NCBI GenBank assembly: GCA_023435925.1
Contig: JAEZLF010000273.1
Span: 1-8,566, forward strand
Direction: 5' to 3'
Origin: Bacillota bacterium
GTDB taxonomy: Bacteria; Bacillota; Clostridia; Acetivibrionales; DTU013
DNA: 8,566 nucleotides
The translations under genes were made by a program, and so were the position numbers. Below the pieces are notes generated by a model that saw only the letters and a program-made list of their open reading frames with translations, had not been told where the DNA came from and did no database searches. The first letter of the stretch is position 1. Every line of letters begins with the position of its first letter. Shown here piece by piece: positions 1 to 6,817 of the stretch.

Positions 1-703
1 ATTACTGGACAATGAGTATCTGTCCAAAAAGTACGAGGCAAAAGAAAAGGCAATGTACACCGGTGAGGTCGGCGTGATCGTAGCTACTCAGGGAACGGTT
101 GTATCCAATTACAACAATAAGAGTATAGCACAGAACGGTGATGCCGGTGAACTTATGGTTCTTCCCCCGGCCAAGGGACAGGAGTCCTGGAGCTTTACAC
201 CGATCGATGTCAGTAAGGAATCAAGAGGATGGGCAATCGGAGCCAACAGCGAGAACAAGGAACTGGCATTTAAATTCTTTGACTTTATGGCCAGCCCCGA
301 AGGTCAGACTATTGACAAGCTGGGCTTTGAAGGAGAGCATTACAATATCGTCAATAACAAGATCGTATTAACAGAAAATATTAAATCATGGTATCCGAGA
401 GTTCATGAGTCTGTCGCAGTATTTGAACCGGTTATACCGTTTGACGAGTCTACTCCATACATGACTCAGATCACAAAAGACTCTTATGAGATGGTTGCTA
501 AACATTCCTCCAATGACAATGCCTTCCTGATTCCGGATGAACTTGTTACTGAGTGGGATGCTGCAACAGCTGTTTACAAAGAGTTTGCTGCAGATATGAT
601 TTCCGGTAAAAAGACAGCAGCGGATTGGAATGAGTTCGTAGAGAAGTGGAAGTCCATGGGCGGACAGGCAGTCATTGATTATGCCAACACCGTTCTTAAG
701 TAA
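1..703 (+). CDS. ABC transporter extracellular solute-binding protein, C-terminal part (5' end outside window)
   Basis: This is the C-terminal part of a family 1 extracellular solute-binding lipoprotein, the type that delivers sugars or oligosaccharides to an ABC importer at the outer face of the membrane. The reading frame is open from base 2 (LLDNEYLSKKYEAKEK...) and continues upstream, so the ATG at 53 is internal. About 233 residues are visible. Typical traits are the RGWAIGANSENKELAFKF stretch with the following FDFMASPEGQ segment (second-lobe helix and hinge region), many aromatic residues (SWYPR, YMTQ) and the closing pattern DWNEFVEKWKSMGG, which resembles LplA/LipO-like binding proteins of Firmicutes. 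The signal peptide and lipobox would lie outside the window. The permease genes are not visible and may be upstream. A hairpin and two ARH-family genes follow on the same strand. The family is clear; the ligand cannot be read from this fragment. Confidence 0.93.
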   Translation, partial: LLDNEYLSKKYEAKEKAMYTGEVGVIVATQGTVVSNYNNKSIAQNGDAGELMVLPPAKGQESWSFTPIDVSKESRGWAIGANSENKELAFKFFDFMASPEGQTIDKLGFEGEHYNIVNNKIVLTENIKSWYPRVHESVAVFEPVIPFDESTPYMTQITKDSYEMVAKHSSNDNAFLIPDELVTEWDAATAVYKEFAADMISGKKTAADWNEFVEKWKSMGGQAVIDYANTVLK

Positions 704-820
704 ATAATAGCTTACAACGGGACAGGAATAGAGAAAGGGGGGTATGAGCAGCTGATGTCAAAAGGATACAGCATCATACCGCCCTTTTTTCAATGTAAAT
801 GTTAACATGGGAGGATAGAA
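704..820 (+). other. Leader region between the binding-protein and large ARH genes
   Basis: These 117 bases hold the hairpin at 734-790, the ten-base palindrome ATGTTAACAT at 799-808, and the ribosome binding site GGGAGGA at 809-815. I found no convincing -35/-10 pair. Only 30 bases separate the T-run from the start codon, so the ARH genes probably depend on read-through from the transport operon. Confidence 0.5.
734..790 (+). terminator. Intercistronic hairpin with T-run after the binding-protein gene
   Basis: The left arm at 734-747 (AAAGGGGGGTATGA) pairs with the right arm at 774-787 (TCATACCGCCCTTT) over 14 positions with one G-G mismatch. The loop is 26 bases, and a T-run at 785-790 ends the structure. 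It fits a Rho-independent terminator, but the long loop and the lack of room for a promoter before the next gene (start 821) suggest partial read-through. It may instead protect the 3' end of the binding-protein mRNA. Confidence 0.7.
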
Positions 821-2923
821 ATGATACAAACCAATTATTTGGAGAAGGTGTACGCGGGGCTAGTAGGAAAATGCATTGGGATCAGGCTGGGAGCACCGGT
901 AGAGCCCTCGATCTGGAATTTTGACCGGATTGTAAAGACTTACGGTTATGTGGACAGATATGTGAAACCATATAAAAACTTTGCAGCGGATGATGACTCC
1001 AACGGGCCGGTATATTTTCTTCGTTCGCTGGTGGATGATGCGAAGGAAAGGGAACTGCAGCCACAGGACGTTGCCAACGCCTGGCTTAACTATGCCAGGG
1101 AGGGTGTCGGTATGTTCTGGTGGGGGGGCTACGGCATCAGCACCGAGCACACCGCATACACAAATCTGAAGATGGGGATCAAAGCACCGCAATCCGGTTC
1201 GATTGCCCAGAATGGAGAGGTCATAGCGGAACAGATCGGCGGCCAGATTTTTATTGATACTTTTGGGTTGATACACCCGTGCAATGTAAAGAAAGCTGCC
1301 GACTATGGCGAAATTGCAGCCAGTGTCTCCCATGACGGAGAGGGGCTGCTTGGAGCGAGATTTTTCTGTGCAGCCATTGCCAAAGCTTTTGAGACCTCCG
1401 ACATTGACGAAATTATTGCAGCAGGCCTTTCCCAGATCCCTGAGACCTCCACATACCATGCGGTGGCGAAGGCGGTCATTGATTTTTATCATCTCCATCC
1501 GGAGGATTACAAATTATGCATGGAGATGCTGAAGAAGGATTGGGGTTATGATAAATTCCCCGGAAACTGCCACATCATTCCTAATGCAGGTGTCTGTATT
1601 CTGGCAATGATGTACGGGCGTGGGGATTACTGCAAAACAGTGGAAATTGCAGCGACTTGCGGATGGGACACGGACTGTAATGCAGGTAATGTCGGGACTG
1701 TACTTGGCGTCGCCTGCGGTGTAGAGGCGTTCCCAGCCAAATACCGGACTCCCATTAATGATGGTATCGTGCTTTCAGGTATTTCTGGTTACCTGAATAT
1801 TTTGGATTTGCCGACCTATGCCAAGGAGGTGGCTTTAATCGGCTATCGCCTGGCAGGGGAAGAGCCGGTAGCAGAGGTGAAGGAGAACTATATACCGGGA
1901 GAACTGCATTTTGATTTTGAACTGCCGGGCTCGACGCATAATATCAGGGTTTCGGAGCCCTATGTATGCGACCCGCGTCACAGCCGGGAGCTTGCTTTTT
2001 CCGGCGAGGGTTCGCTGGAAATACTATTTAGCCAGCTTTACCGTGGTAAAAGCAGCAAAGTGTTCTACAAACCTTTTTATACAAGAGATGATTTCAGCGA
2101 TGAAAGGTACAGCCCCGCATTTTCAGCCCAGGCCTACAGCGGCAGGACTGTCAGGATGAAGGTGTATCTGGATCAGTGGGAGGGATTGGATCTGGTAGGC
2201 GTGAACCCCTATATCCATACCGTTGGCGGTGAGGACATCATATTACAGTATCTCCGCCCGCAGCAAGGGGAATGGACTGAAATAGAATTTACCATACCTG
2301 ATACCGATGGAAGGGTTGTTGACGAGGTAGGCTTTATACTCGAGGGCCTTTCAGCACCGAAGAGCAGAAGCCGCGGCAGATTGTTCATCGATGATTTCTC
2401 TATAACGGGCAAGGGTGATTATACCATAGAAATTGCTAAGCAAAGGAAGGATTTCGGCTGTATTACTCCATTTGTACACAGTGACGGAGCATGGCGGGTA
2501 ATGGGCGATTATGTAAATCTCACTCGCTGCAAGCCCAGCTTTAGCTTCACCGGAAACTATTATGCAGAGGACCAGAGTATAACGGCAAGTGTGATACCGC
2601 ACAGCGGTGATGATCATCTGATGATGGTTCGGGCTAACGGAATTATGAGAGGCTACCTGGGTGGCTTCGACAAGGACGGGACCGTATCGATATATAAGAA
2701 TGATTTTGAATACAAGAAAATTGCAACGGCTGAGTTCAAATGGGAATATGACAAGGAGTATAAGCTGACACTGACTGCAAAAGGAAATGAAATAACGCTG
2801 CTGGTGGACGGGCAGGAAATACTGAAAACCACCGACAGCCAGTTCAGTTACGGTATGACGGGTTGCGGAGGAATCGGAATTGGACGGACCTCTTTCGGGC
2901 ATTTTAGAATCACTGAGCTGTAA
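821..2923 (+). CDS. Large ADP-ribosylglycohydrolase-family protein with C-terminal carbohydrate-binding-like domains
   Basis: This 700-residue protein has an N-terminal ARH fold (about residues 5-340). The family is metal-dependent and usually cleaves N- or O-glycosidic bonds of ADP-ribose, but many members have unknown substrates. Visible signatures are GKCIGIRLGAPVE (15-27), the acidic cluster DDDS (57-60), SHDGEGLLGARFFCAAIA (170-187) and GWDTDCNAGNVG (281-292). These differ from the canonical GD, TDDT and DxDT motifs: D21 is replaced by Ile, the Thr before the Asp pair by Asp, and the Thr after D285 by Cys. Residues about 361-535 look like a jelly-roll galactose-binding-like module ending GRLFIDDFSITG. 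Residues about 545-700 look like a concanavalin A/LamG-like sheet ending GHFRI. No signal peptide is seen, so the protein is probably cytoplasmic. The start is supported by GGGAGGA at 809-815, five bases before ATG. A second ARH gene follows after 29 bases. The family is sure; the reaction is inferred only. Confidence 0.9.
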   Translation: MIQTNYLEKVYAGLVGKCIGIRLGAPVEPSIWNFDRIVKTYGYVDRYVKPYKNFAADDDSNGPVYFLRSLVDDAKERELQPQDVANAWLNYAREGVGMFWWGGYGISTEHTAYTNLKMGIKAPQSGSIAQNGEVIAEQIGGQIFIDTFGLIHPCNVKKAADYGEIAASVSHDGEGLLGARFFCAAIAKAFETSDIDEIIAAGLSQIPETSTYHAVAKAVIDFYHLHPEDYKLCMEMLKKDWGYDKFPGNCHIIPNAGVCILAMMYGRGDYCKTVEIAATCGWDTDCNAGNVGTVLGVACGVEAFPAKYRTPINDGIVLSGISGYLNILDLPTYAKEVALIGYRLAGEEPVAEVKENYIPGELHFDFELPGSTHNIRVSEPYVCDPRHSRELAFSGEGSLEILFSQLYRGKSSKVFYKPFYTRDDFSDERYSPAFSAQAYSGRTVRMKVYLDQWEGLDLVGVNPYIHTVGGEDIILQYLRPQQGEWTEIEFTIPDTDGRVVDEVGFILEGLSAPKSRSRGRLFIDDFSITGKGDYTIEIAKQRKDFGCITPFVHSDGAWRVMGDYVNLTRCKPSFSFTGNYYAEDQSITASVIPHSGDDHLMMVRANGIMRGYLGGFDKDGTVSIYKNDFEYKKIATAEFKWEYDKEYKLTLTAKGNEITLLVDGQEILKTTDSQFSYGMTGCGGIGIGRTSFGHFRITEL

Positions 2924-2952
2924 CAAAAATTGCATGAGGAGAGTTAATATAA

Positions 2953-3939
2953 ATGATAACAAGACAAGATTTAATCAATAACAGGGGTCTGGCGGAAAGC
3001 AAGGCGGTTGGTTCCATCTGCGGCCTGGCAATCGGGGATTCCTTCGGCGACGCATCCAGAAAGCAGGACAACCGTGTAAACTATGGTATCACGACCGACT
3101 TCAACAGTGGTGCTTCGTGGAGTACAGATGATACAGAATTTGCGCTTCTGACAGCAAAAACCTTGATCAAATGCAAGGGGGACCTGACCACGCAGTGTGT
3201 CGTAGACGCATGGTTCGAGGATGTTGTCGTGCAGGACGAATTCAAGAGGGGCGGGGCCAGCGAGACATCGGCGGCAATGAACCTGCGCCGTGGATTGCGT
3301 CCGCCATTAACAGGTAAATACAGCACCTTCCATATGAGTGATGGCTCTGCAATGCGTATAGGACCGGTCGGGGTCATATGCGCTGGAGACCCGGAGAAGG
3401 CTGCAGCCATGGCGGAGATTGATGCATCCATCAGCCACTATGCCGACGGCATCTGGGGAGCACAGGCGGTAGCAGCCGCTGTATCTGTTGCTATGGTGGA
3501 TGCTACAATGGATGAGATCATAGACACAGCAATGCGATTCATACCCGCGGATTCATGGTTATATGCCAACATGAATACGGCTTTTGAGATCGTAGAAAAG
3601 GCCGGGGGCTCCATACTGGATTCATGGATGCCGCTTCACGACGCACTGCTTGCCAGCACATGGGCAACAACTGCAGAAGCGATCCCCTCCGCCTTTGCCT
3701 GCCTGAAACTAGCCAGTTCAGATTTTAAAACCGGTGTCATATTAGCCGGTAACTTCGGCAGGGATGCCGATACCATTGGCGCTGTAGCCGGTGCCATCCT
3801 TGGTGCGAAGTATGGTGTCGAGGCCATTCCCGCCCATTGGGTGGAAAAGACCCGATACCCTTCCGGAACGTGTCTGCAATTTACCAAGGGAATCGATCTT
3901 ATTTCCATTGGACAGCAGCTGGCAGATTTGATCCGGTAA
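2953..3939 (+). CDS. ADP-ribosylglycohydrolase family protein, canonical single-domain type
   Basis: At 328 residues this has the usual length of a stand-alone ARH/DraG-family hydrolase. The motifs are canonical: GLAIGDSFGD (24-33), WSTDDTEFALL (56-66) supplying the first metal ligands, SDGSAMRIGPVGV (129-141), SHYADGIWGAQAVAAA (161-176), and GNFGRDADTIGAVAGA (266-281), where D271, D273 and T274 would complete the binuclear metal site. Known members remove ADP-ribose from proteins or hydrolyse ADP-ribose derivatives. Others, with transport genes nearby, may act on nucleosides or other N-glycosides. It has no signal peptide or membrane segment and should be cytoplasmic. The ribosome binding site AGGAG (2937-2941) lies 11 bases before ATG. 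The gene is almost certainly co-transcribed with the large ARH gene upstream and is closed by a strong terminator. It keeps every key residue that the upstream paralogue has changed. Confidence 0.94.
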   Translation: MITRQDLINNRGLAESKAVGSICGLAIGDSFGDASRKQDNRVNYGITTDFNSGASWSTDDTEFALLTAKTLIKCKGDLTTQCVVDAWFEDVVVQDEFKRGGASETSAAMNLRRGLRPPLTGKYSTFHMSDGSAMRIGPVGVICAGDPEKAAAMAEIDASISHYADGIWGAQAVAAAVSVAMVDATMDEIIDTAMRFIPADSWLYANMNTAFEIVEKAGGSILDSWMPLHDALLASTWATTAEAIPSAFACLKLASSDFKTGVILAGNFGRDADTIGAVAGAILGAKYGVEAIPAHWVEKTRYPSGTCLQFTKGIDLISIGQQLADLIR

Positions 3940-3963
3940 CAGGTTTGCAGAAGAGCTATATGT

Positions 3964-4008
3964 ACCCTGCGGAGTCACTCTTGTGAGTGATTCTGCAGGG
4001 TTGTTTAT
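3964..4008 (+). terminator. Rho-independent terminator after the ARH genes
   Basis: This is a 17-bp stem with no mismatch (two G-T wobbles): left arm 3964-3980 (ACCCTGCGGAGTCACTC), loop TTGT, right arm 3985-4001 (GAGTGATTCTGCAGGGT). It is followed by the T-rich tail TGTTTAT. It lies 24 bases after the ARH stop codon and closes the binding-protein/ARH unit. Confidence 0.88.
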
Positions 4009-4014
4009 ATGCTG

Positions 4015-4043
4015 TTGGAAAGTCAATTCGATCACAATACAAT
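4015..4043 (+). promoter_or_regulatory. Candidate sigma-A promoter before the YitT-family gene
   Basis: TTGGAA at 4015-4020 and TACAAT at 4038-4043 are separated by exactly 17 bases. Each hexamer matches the housekeeping consensus well (4/6 and 5/6). The predicted transcription start, near 4050, would fall inside the ribosome binding site (4046-4052), so the mRNA would have almost no leader. The match is good, but the position makes the call uncertain. Confidence 0.4.
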
Positions 4044-4059
4044 TCAGGGGGAATACATT

Positions 4060-4902
4060 GTGAAAAAAATAAGCGAATTTCTGTTGATTAACCTTGGTTT
4101 GTTGTTGACGGCTATGGGTATTCACTTCTTCAAGGCGCCCAACAACTTTGCCATTGGAGGGGTGAGTGGCCTTGCTATCATTCTGCGGTATTTTTTCCCT
4201 TCTGTTCCAATGGGGCCGCTCATGCTTTTAATAAATATTCTGCTGCTCATTATAGGTTTTGCACTGATTGGTAAAACCTTCGGTTCAAAGACGGTTTATT
4301 CAAGCTTTGCGCTGTCGGGTATGGTATGGCTGCTTGACAACATTTTTCCAATGAAACAGCCCTTTACCAATGATACGCTGCTGGAATTGATTTTTGCAAT
4401 CATCCTCCCGGCTGTAGGCTCTGCAATTGTTTTCAACCAAAACGCCTCGACGGGCGGGACAGATATTGTGGCAAAGGTACTCAACAAGCTTACCCACATT
4501 GATATCGGAAAGGCGCTGCTGCTTTCGGATTTTGCCATCACCATTGCTGCAGGCATGGTATACGGTGTGCAAATTGGTATGTACTCTGTGCTGGGCTTGC
4601 TGCTTAAGGCTTTTATGATCGATATTGTCATTGATGGCTTCAACCTTCAGAAACAAATGGTCATCGTGAGTGAAAAACCGGAGGAGATCAAGAAATATAT
4701 TGTAGAAAGTTTACACCGGGGCGCCACGATTCATACTGCTTATGGCGCTTTCAGAAATGAGGAAAAGCAGGTACTGACTACTGTGATGAGCAGAAGGCAG
4801 GCACTCACATTGAGGCAGTATATCCGGAAAATCGACCAGGGTGCATTCATTACAATTACCAATACCTCGGAGATTATCGGCAAAGGCTTCAGAAGCCTGT
4901 AA
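4060..4902 (+). CDS. YitT family membrane protein (DUF161 / DUF2179)
   Basis: This is an integral membrane protein of the YitT family, whose biochemical role is not established. The N-terminal two-thirds holds several hydrophobic helices and the family signatures NFAIGGVSGLAIILRYFF and NASTGGTDIVAKVLNK. The last roughly 80 residues form the soluble DUF2179 domain (QMVIVSEKPEEIKKYIVE, then RGATIHTAYGAF and GAFITITNTSEIIGKGF). I place the start at GTG 4060, giving 280 residues, because AGGGGGA (4046-4052) lies seven bases upstream and MKKISEFLLINLGLLL is a typical YitT beginning. The in-frame ATG at 4009 lies in the tail of the preceding terminator and would add 17 polar residues with no ribosome binding site. 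The gene sits alone between two terminator-like structures, so it is probably monocistronic and functionally unrelated to its neighbours. Confidence 0.94.
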   Translation: MKKISEFLLINLGLLLTAMGIHFFKAPNNFAIGGVSGLAIILRYFFPSVPMGPLMLLINILLLIIGFALIGKTFGSKTVYSSFALSGMVWLLDNIFPMKQPFTNDTLLELIFAIILPAVGSAIVFNQNASTGGTDIVAKVLNKLTHIDIGKALLLSDFAITIAAGMVYGVQIGMYSVLGLLLKAFMIDIVIDGFNLQKQMVIVSEKPEEIKKYIVESLHRGATIHTAYGAFRNEEKQVLTTVMSRRQALTLRQYIRKIDQGAFITITNTSEIIGKGFRSL

Positions 4903-4986
4903 TTGGGAATTTGGCGGGTATATTGTTCCTGTTACCTTAGGTTCCCGATTCATAACCGGCGGCTCAGTGATTGTACTCATTCCCGC

Positions 4987-5012
4987 AGGTTTGAGAGCAA
5001 CTCGACCTTTTT
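4987..5012 (+). terminator. Probable terminator after the YitT-family gene
   Basis: The arms AGGTTTGAG (4987-4995) and CTCGACCT (5001-5008) form an eight-pair stem with one bulged T and one wobble. The loop is AGCAA, and a five-T run covers 5008-5012. It lies 85 bases after the yitT-type stop codon and just before the flagellar promoter. The stem is short, so confidence is moderate. Confidence 0.5.
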
Positions 5013-5025
5013 ATCAGATAGCTGT

Positions 5026-5052
5026 TAAGTAGCGGGCTCAAGTTTCCGATAA
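5026..5052 (+). promoter_or_regulatory. Sigma-28/sigma-D-type flagellar promoter before flgF
   Basis: TAAG at 5026-5029 and TCCGATAA at 5045-5052 are separated by exactly 15 bases. The flagellar sigma factor consensus is TAAA, 15 bases, GCCGATAA, so 3/4 and 7/8 positions match with ideal spacing. The predicted start, near 5060, leaves a leader of about 100 bases before the flgF ATG. The flagellar genes downstream support the call. Confidence 0.68.
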
Positions 5053-5065
5053 TATCTTTAGTGTA

Positions 5066-5079
5066 TATGAATTTTCATA
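5066..5079 (+). promoter_or_regulatory. 14-bp inverted repeat just downstream of the flagellar promoter
   Basis: TATGAA and TTCATA form a perfect inverted repeat around a central TT. It would lie at about +6 to +20 from the predicted sigma-28 start, where a repressor site or a short mRNA 5' hairpin could act. It is AT-rich and could occur by chance. Confidence 0.3.
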
Positions 5080-5112
5080 GGATCAATTATTGACGGATAC
5101 ATTACAAGATTA

Positions 5113-5132
5113 CCGCATCCAATTGATTGCGG
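5113..5132 (+). other. Small hairpin in the flgF leader
   Basis: CCGCA (5113-5117) pairs with TGCGG (5128-5132), and TC/GA extends the stem past a one-base bulge. The loop is CAATT. It ends 14 bases before the ribosome binding site at 5147 and might affect translation initiation. The stem is short and the role is unproven. Confidence 0.35.
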
Positions 5133-5157
5133 GTCACATAAGGAGCAAGGAGCAGCT

Positions 5158-5937
5158 ATGATACGTGGTTTATACACCTCCGGCTGGAGTATGCTGGCGA
5201 TCGAAAAGAAAATGGATGTCGTTTCAAATAATATGGCCAATGTCAGCACCAATGGGTATAAGAAGGACACGGTGGTGCTGGAGAGCTTCTCAAGCGTACT
5301 TACTAAAAGAATCAAGGACTTCGACGGCACACCGGCCCGCGCCCGTAATATCGGCACAATGGAACTGGGCAGTGACGTAGGTGAGGTATTTACCTATTAT
5401 TCTCAAGGACAGCTTACCAAAACGGACAATAATCTGGATATGGCCATCAGTGACAGCAGCAGCGCGTTCTTTACCGTAGCAGTACCGGATGAGGAGGGCA
5501 ATGTGAATGCCTTTTATACAAGGGACGGTTCATTTGCCAGAAGCAGCAGTAATACTCTGGTGACCAAGGACGGCTATACGGTTCTGGGCGAAAATGGCCC
5601 GATTATACTTGAAAGCGGCGATTTTACAGTTACGGAGGACGGCTCTGTGATTCAGAACGACCAGGTCATCGACAGGCTGCTGATAACGGAGTTTACGGAT
5701 ACAACACAACTCAAAAAATACGGATACAATTTGATCCAGGCGGATGTGGATGCACAGACTCAGGAGTTTTCCGGAACAGTCCGGCAGGGATATACAGAGC
5801 TTTCAAATGTCAATATCGTCCGAGAAATGGTGGACATGATAACAGTAATGCGTTCTTACGAGGCAAATCAGAAGGTATTGCAGGCTCAGGACTCCACATT
5901 GGAAAAAGCGGTGAATGAAGTGGGTGCGGTTAGGTAA
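5158..5937 (+). CDS. flgF: Flagellar hook-basal body (rod) protein, FlgF/FlhO type
   Basis: This 259-residue protein belongs to the FlgE/F/G family, which builds the flagellar rod and hook and leaves the cell through the flagellar type III export apparatus without a cleaved signal peptide. The N-terminal rod motif is MDVVSNNMANVSTNGYKKD (about residues 19-37). The middle holds FYTRDGSFARSSSNTLVT, and the C-terminal helix reads LSNVNIVREMVDMITVMR followed by SYEANQKVLQAQDSTLEK. AAGGAG (5147-5152) lies five bases before ATG, with another AAGGAG just upstream. I assign FlgF, not FlgG, because it precedes a more typical FlgG and diverges from the standard rod sequence, as in the FlhO/FlhP pair of Bacillus. 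A sigma-28-type promoter precedes it. The family is certain; the F versus G assignment rests on order. Confidence 0.9.
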   Translation: MIRGLYTSGWSMLAIEKKMDVVSNNMANVSTNGYKKDTVVLESFSSVLTKRIKDFDGTPARARNIGTMELGSDVGEVFTYYSQGQLTKTDNNLDMAISDSSSAFFTVAVPDEEGNVNAFYTRDGSFARSSSNTLVTKDGYTVLGENGPIILESGDFTVTEDGSVIQNDQVIDRLLITEFTDTTQLKKYGYNLIQADVDAQTQEFSGTVRQGYTELSNVNIVREMVDMITVMRSYEANQKVLQAQDSTLEKAVNEVGAVR

Positions 5938-6008
5938 AAAAGTGACGGGACTCACCTGAAAATACGATGATGAGGTAGGTTCTTTTAAACAGGAGGCAGG
6001 CTTAAATT

Positions 6009-6809
6009 ATGATGAGAGCGTTATGGACAGCGGCGTCGGGAATGATTGCCCAGCAGATGAACGTGGATGTACTATCCAATAACCTTGCGAATGTGAACAC
6101 CACATCCTATAAAAAGGAGCGTGTGGAATTTAAGGATTTATTATATGAAACAATGGACAGAGCCCGTGTGATCACTGACAACGGAAAACCTGTAAATCTT
6201 CAGGTGGGGCATGGAACCACGGCGGTAGCTACGGTGAAAAACTTTGAAACCGGCAGTCCTGAGGAAACCGGCAATCCCCTGGATTTCTTCATTGATGGCG
6301 AGGCTTTTTTCATGGTGCAGGGTCCGACGGGGGAAATAAACTATACGAGAGACGGCAGCTTTAAGCTTAGCATTACCGAAGAAGGTAACATGCTTACAAC
6401 AGCCGACGGCTACCCCGTACTGGATGAAGAGGGCACGCCGCTAATGATTGAGGTGAACTTATCTAAGCTGGTGGTTTCACAGAGAGGCGAATTAAGCTAC
6501 CTGGATGAGGAAGGCCTGACAGTGCCAACAGGACAAACCATCGGCTTGGTGTATTTTGATAATAGAAGCGGGCTGGAAAGTGCCGGGAGAAATCTATACA
6601 AAGGCACTCTGGCAGCAGGAGAACCAATCCTGGCGCTGGATTCCGAGCAGGTTAGCCTGATTAACCAAAATTTTCTGGAGTCCTCTAATGTGAAAACAGT
6701 TGAGGAGATGGTTAAGCTGATCGTAGCTCAAAGAGCCTATGAATTGAATTCGAAGGCAATTCAGTCCTCTGATGAAATGCTGGGCATTGCAAACAATCTA
6801 AAAAGGTAA
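6009..6809 (+). CDS. flgG: Flagellar distal rod protein FlgG (FlhP type)
   Basis: This 266-residue protein matches the usual FlgG length. It forms the distal rod of the flagellar basal body after type III export. The sequence shows MMRALWTAASGMIAQQMNVD at the start, NNLANVNTTSYKKERVEFKD (about 24-43), INYTRDGSFKLS in the middle domain, and the C-terminal signature SSNVKTVEEMVKLIVAQRAY followed by ELNSKAIQSSDEMLGIANNL. AGGAGG (5991-5996) is 12 bases before ATG 6009 and 15 before the second Met codon at 6012; either could be used. It lies 71 bases after flgF with no clear terminator between them, so it is probably co-transcribed from the promoter upstream of flgF. Downstream is a short repeat array and then the rod-binding protein gene. 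Confidence 0.94.
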   Translation: MMRALWTAASGMIAQQMNVDVLSNNLANVNTTSYKKERVEFKDLLYETMDRARVITDNGKPVNLQVGHGTTAVATVKNFETGSPEETGNPLDFFIDGEAFFMVQGPTGEINYTRDGSFKLSITEEGNMLTTADGYPVLDEEGTPLMIEVNLSKLVVSQRGELSYLDEEGLTVPTGQTIGLVYFDNRSGLESAGRNLYKGTLAAGEPILALDSEQVSLINQNFLESSNVKTVEEMVKLIVAQRAYELNSKAIQSSDEMLGIANNLKR

Positions 6810-6817
6810 CCATTGAG

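Noticed and set aside
860..1498. Long open frame (212 codons) on the minus strand inside the large ARH gene
   Set aside because: It is antisense to a well-supported coding region with clear family motifs, and its translation has no recognisable domain.
2351..2962. Open frame of 203 codons on the minus strand
   Set aside because: It overlaps the 3' end of the large ARH gene and the start of the next, with composition typical of an antisense shadow and no known motif.
4841..5032. 63-codon + strand frame overlapping the end of the YitT-family gene
   Set aside because: It has no ribosome binding site, lies mostly in the yitT-type gene and crosses the probable terminator; the protein resembles nothing I know.
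5090..5118. TTGACG as a possible sigma-A -35 box before flgF
   Set aside because: No -10-like hexamer lies 16-18 bases downstream (the bases there are CCGCAT), so it is not a promoter by sequence.
5938..6008. Terminator or second promoter between flgF and flgG
   Set aside because: Only weak ACCT/AGGT pairing is seen, with no stable stem plus T-run and no sigma-28-like motif, so the genes appear co-transcribed.
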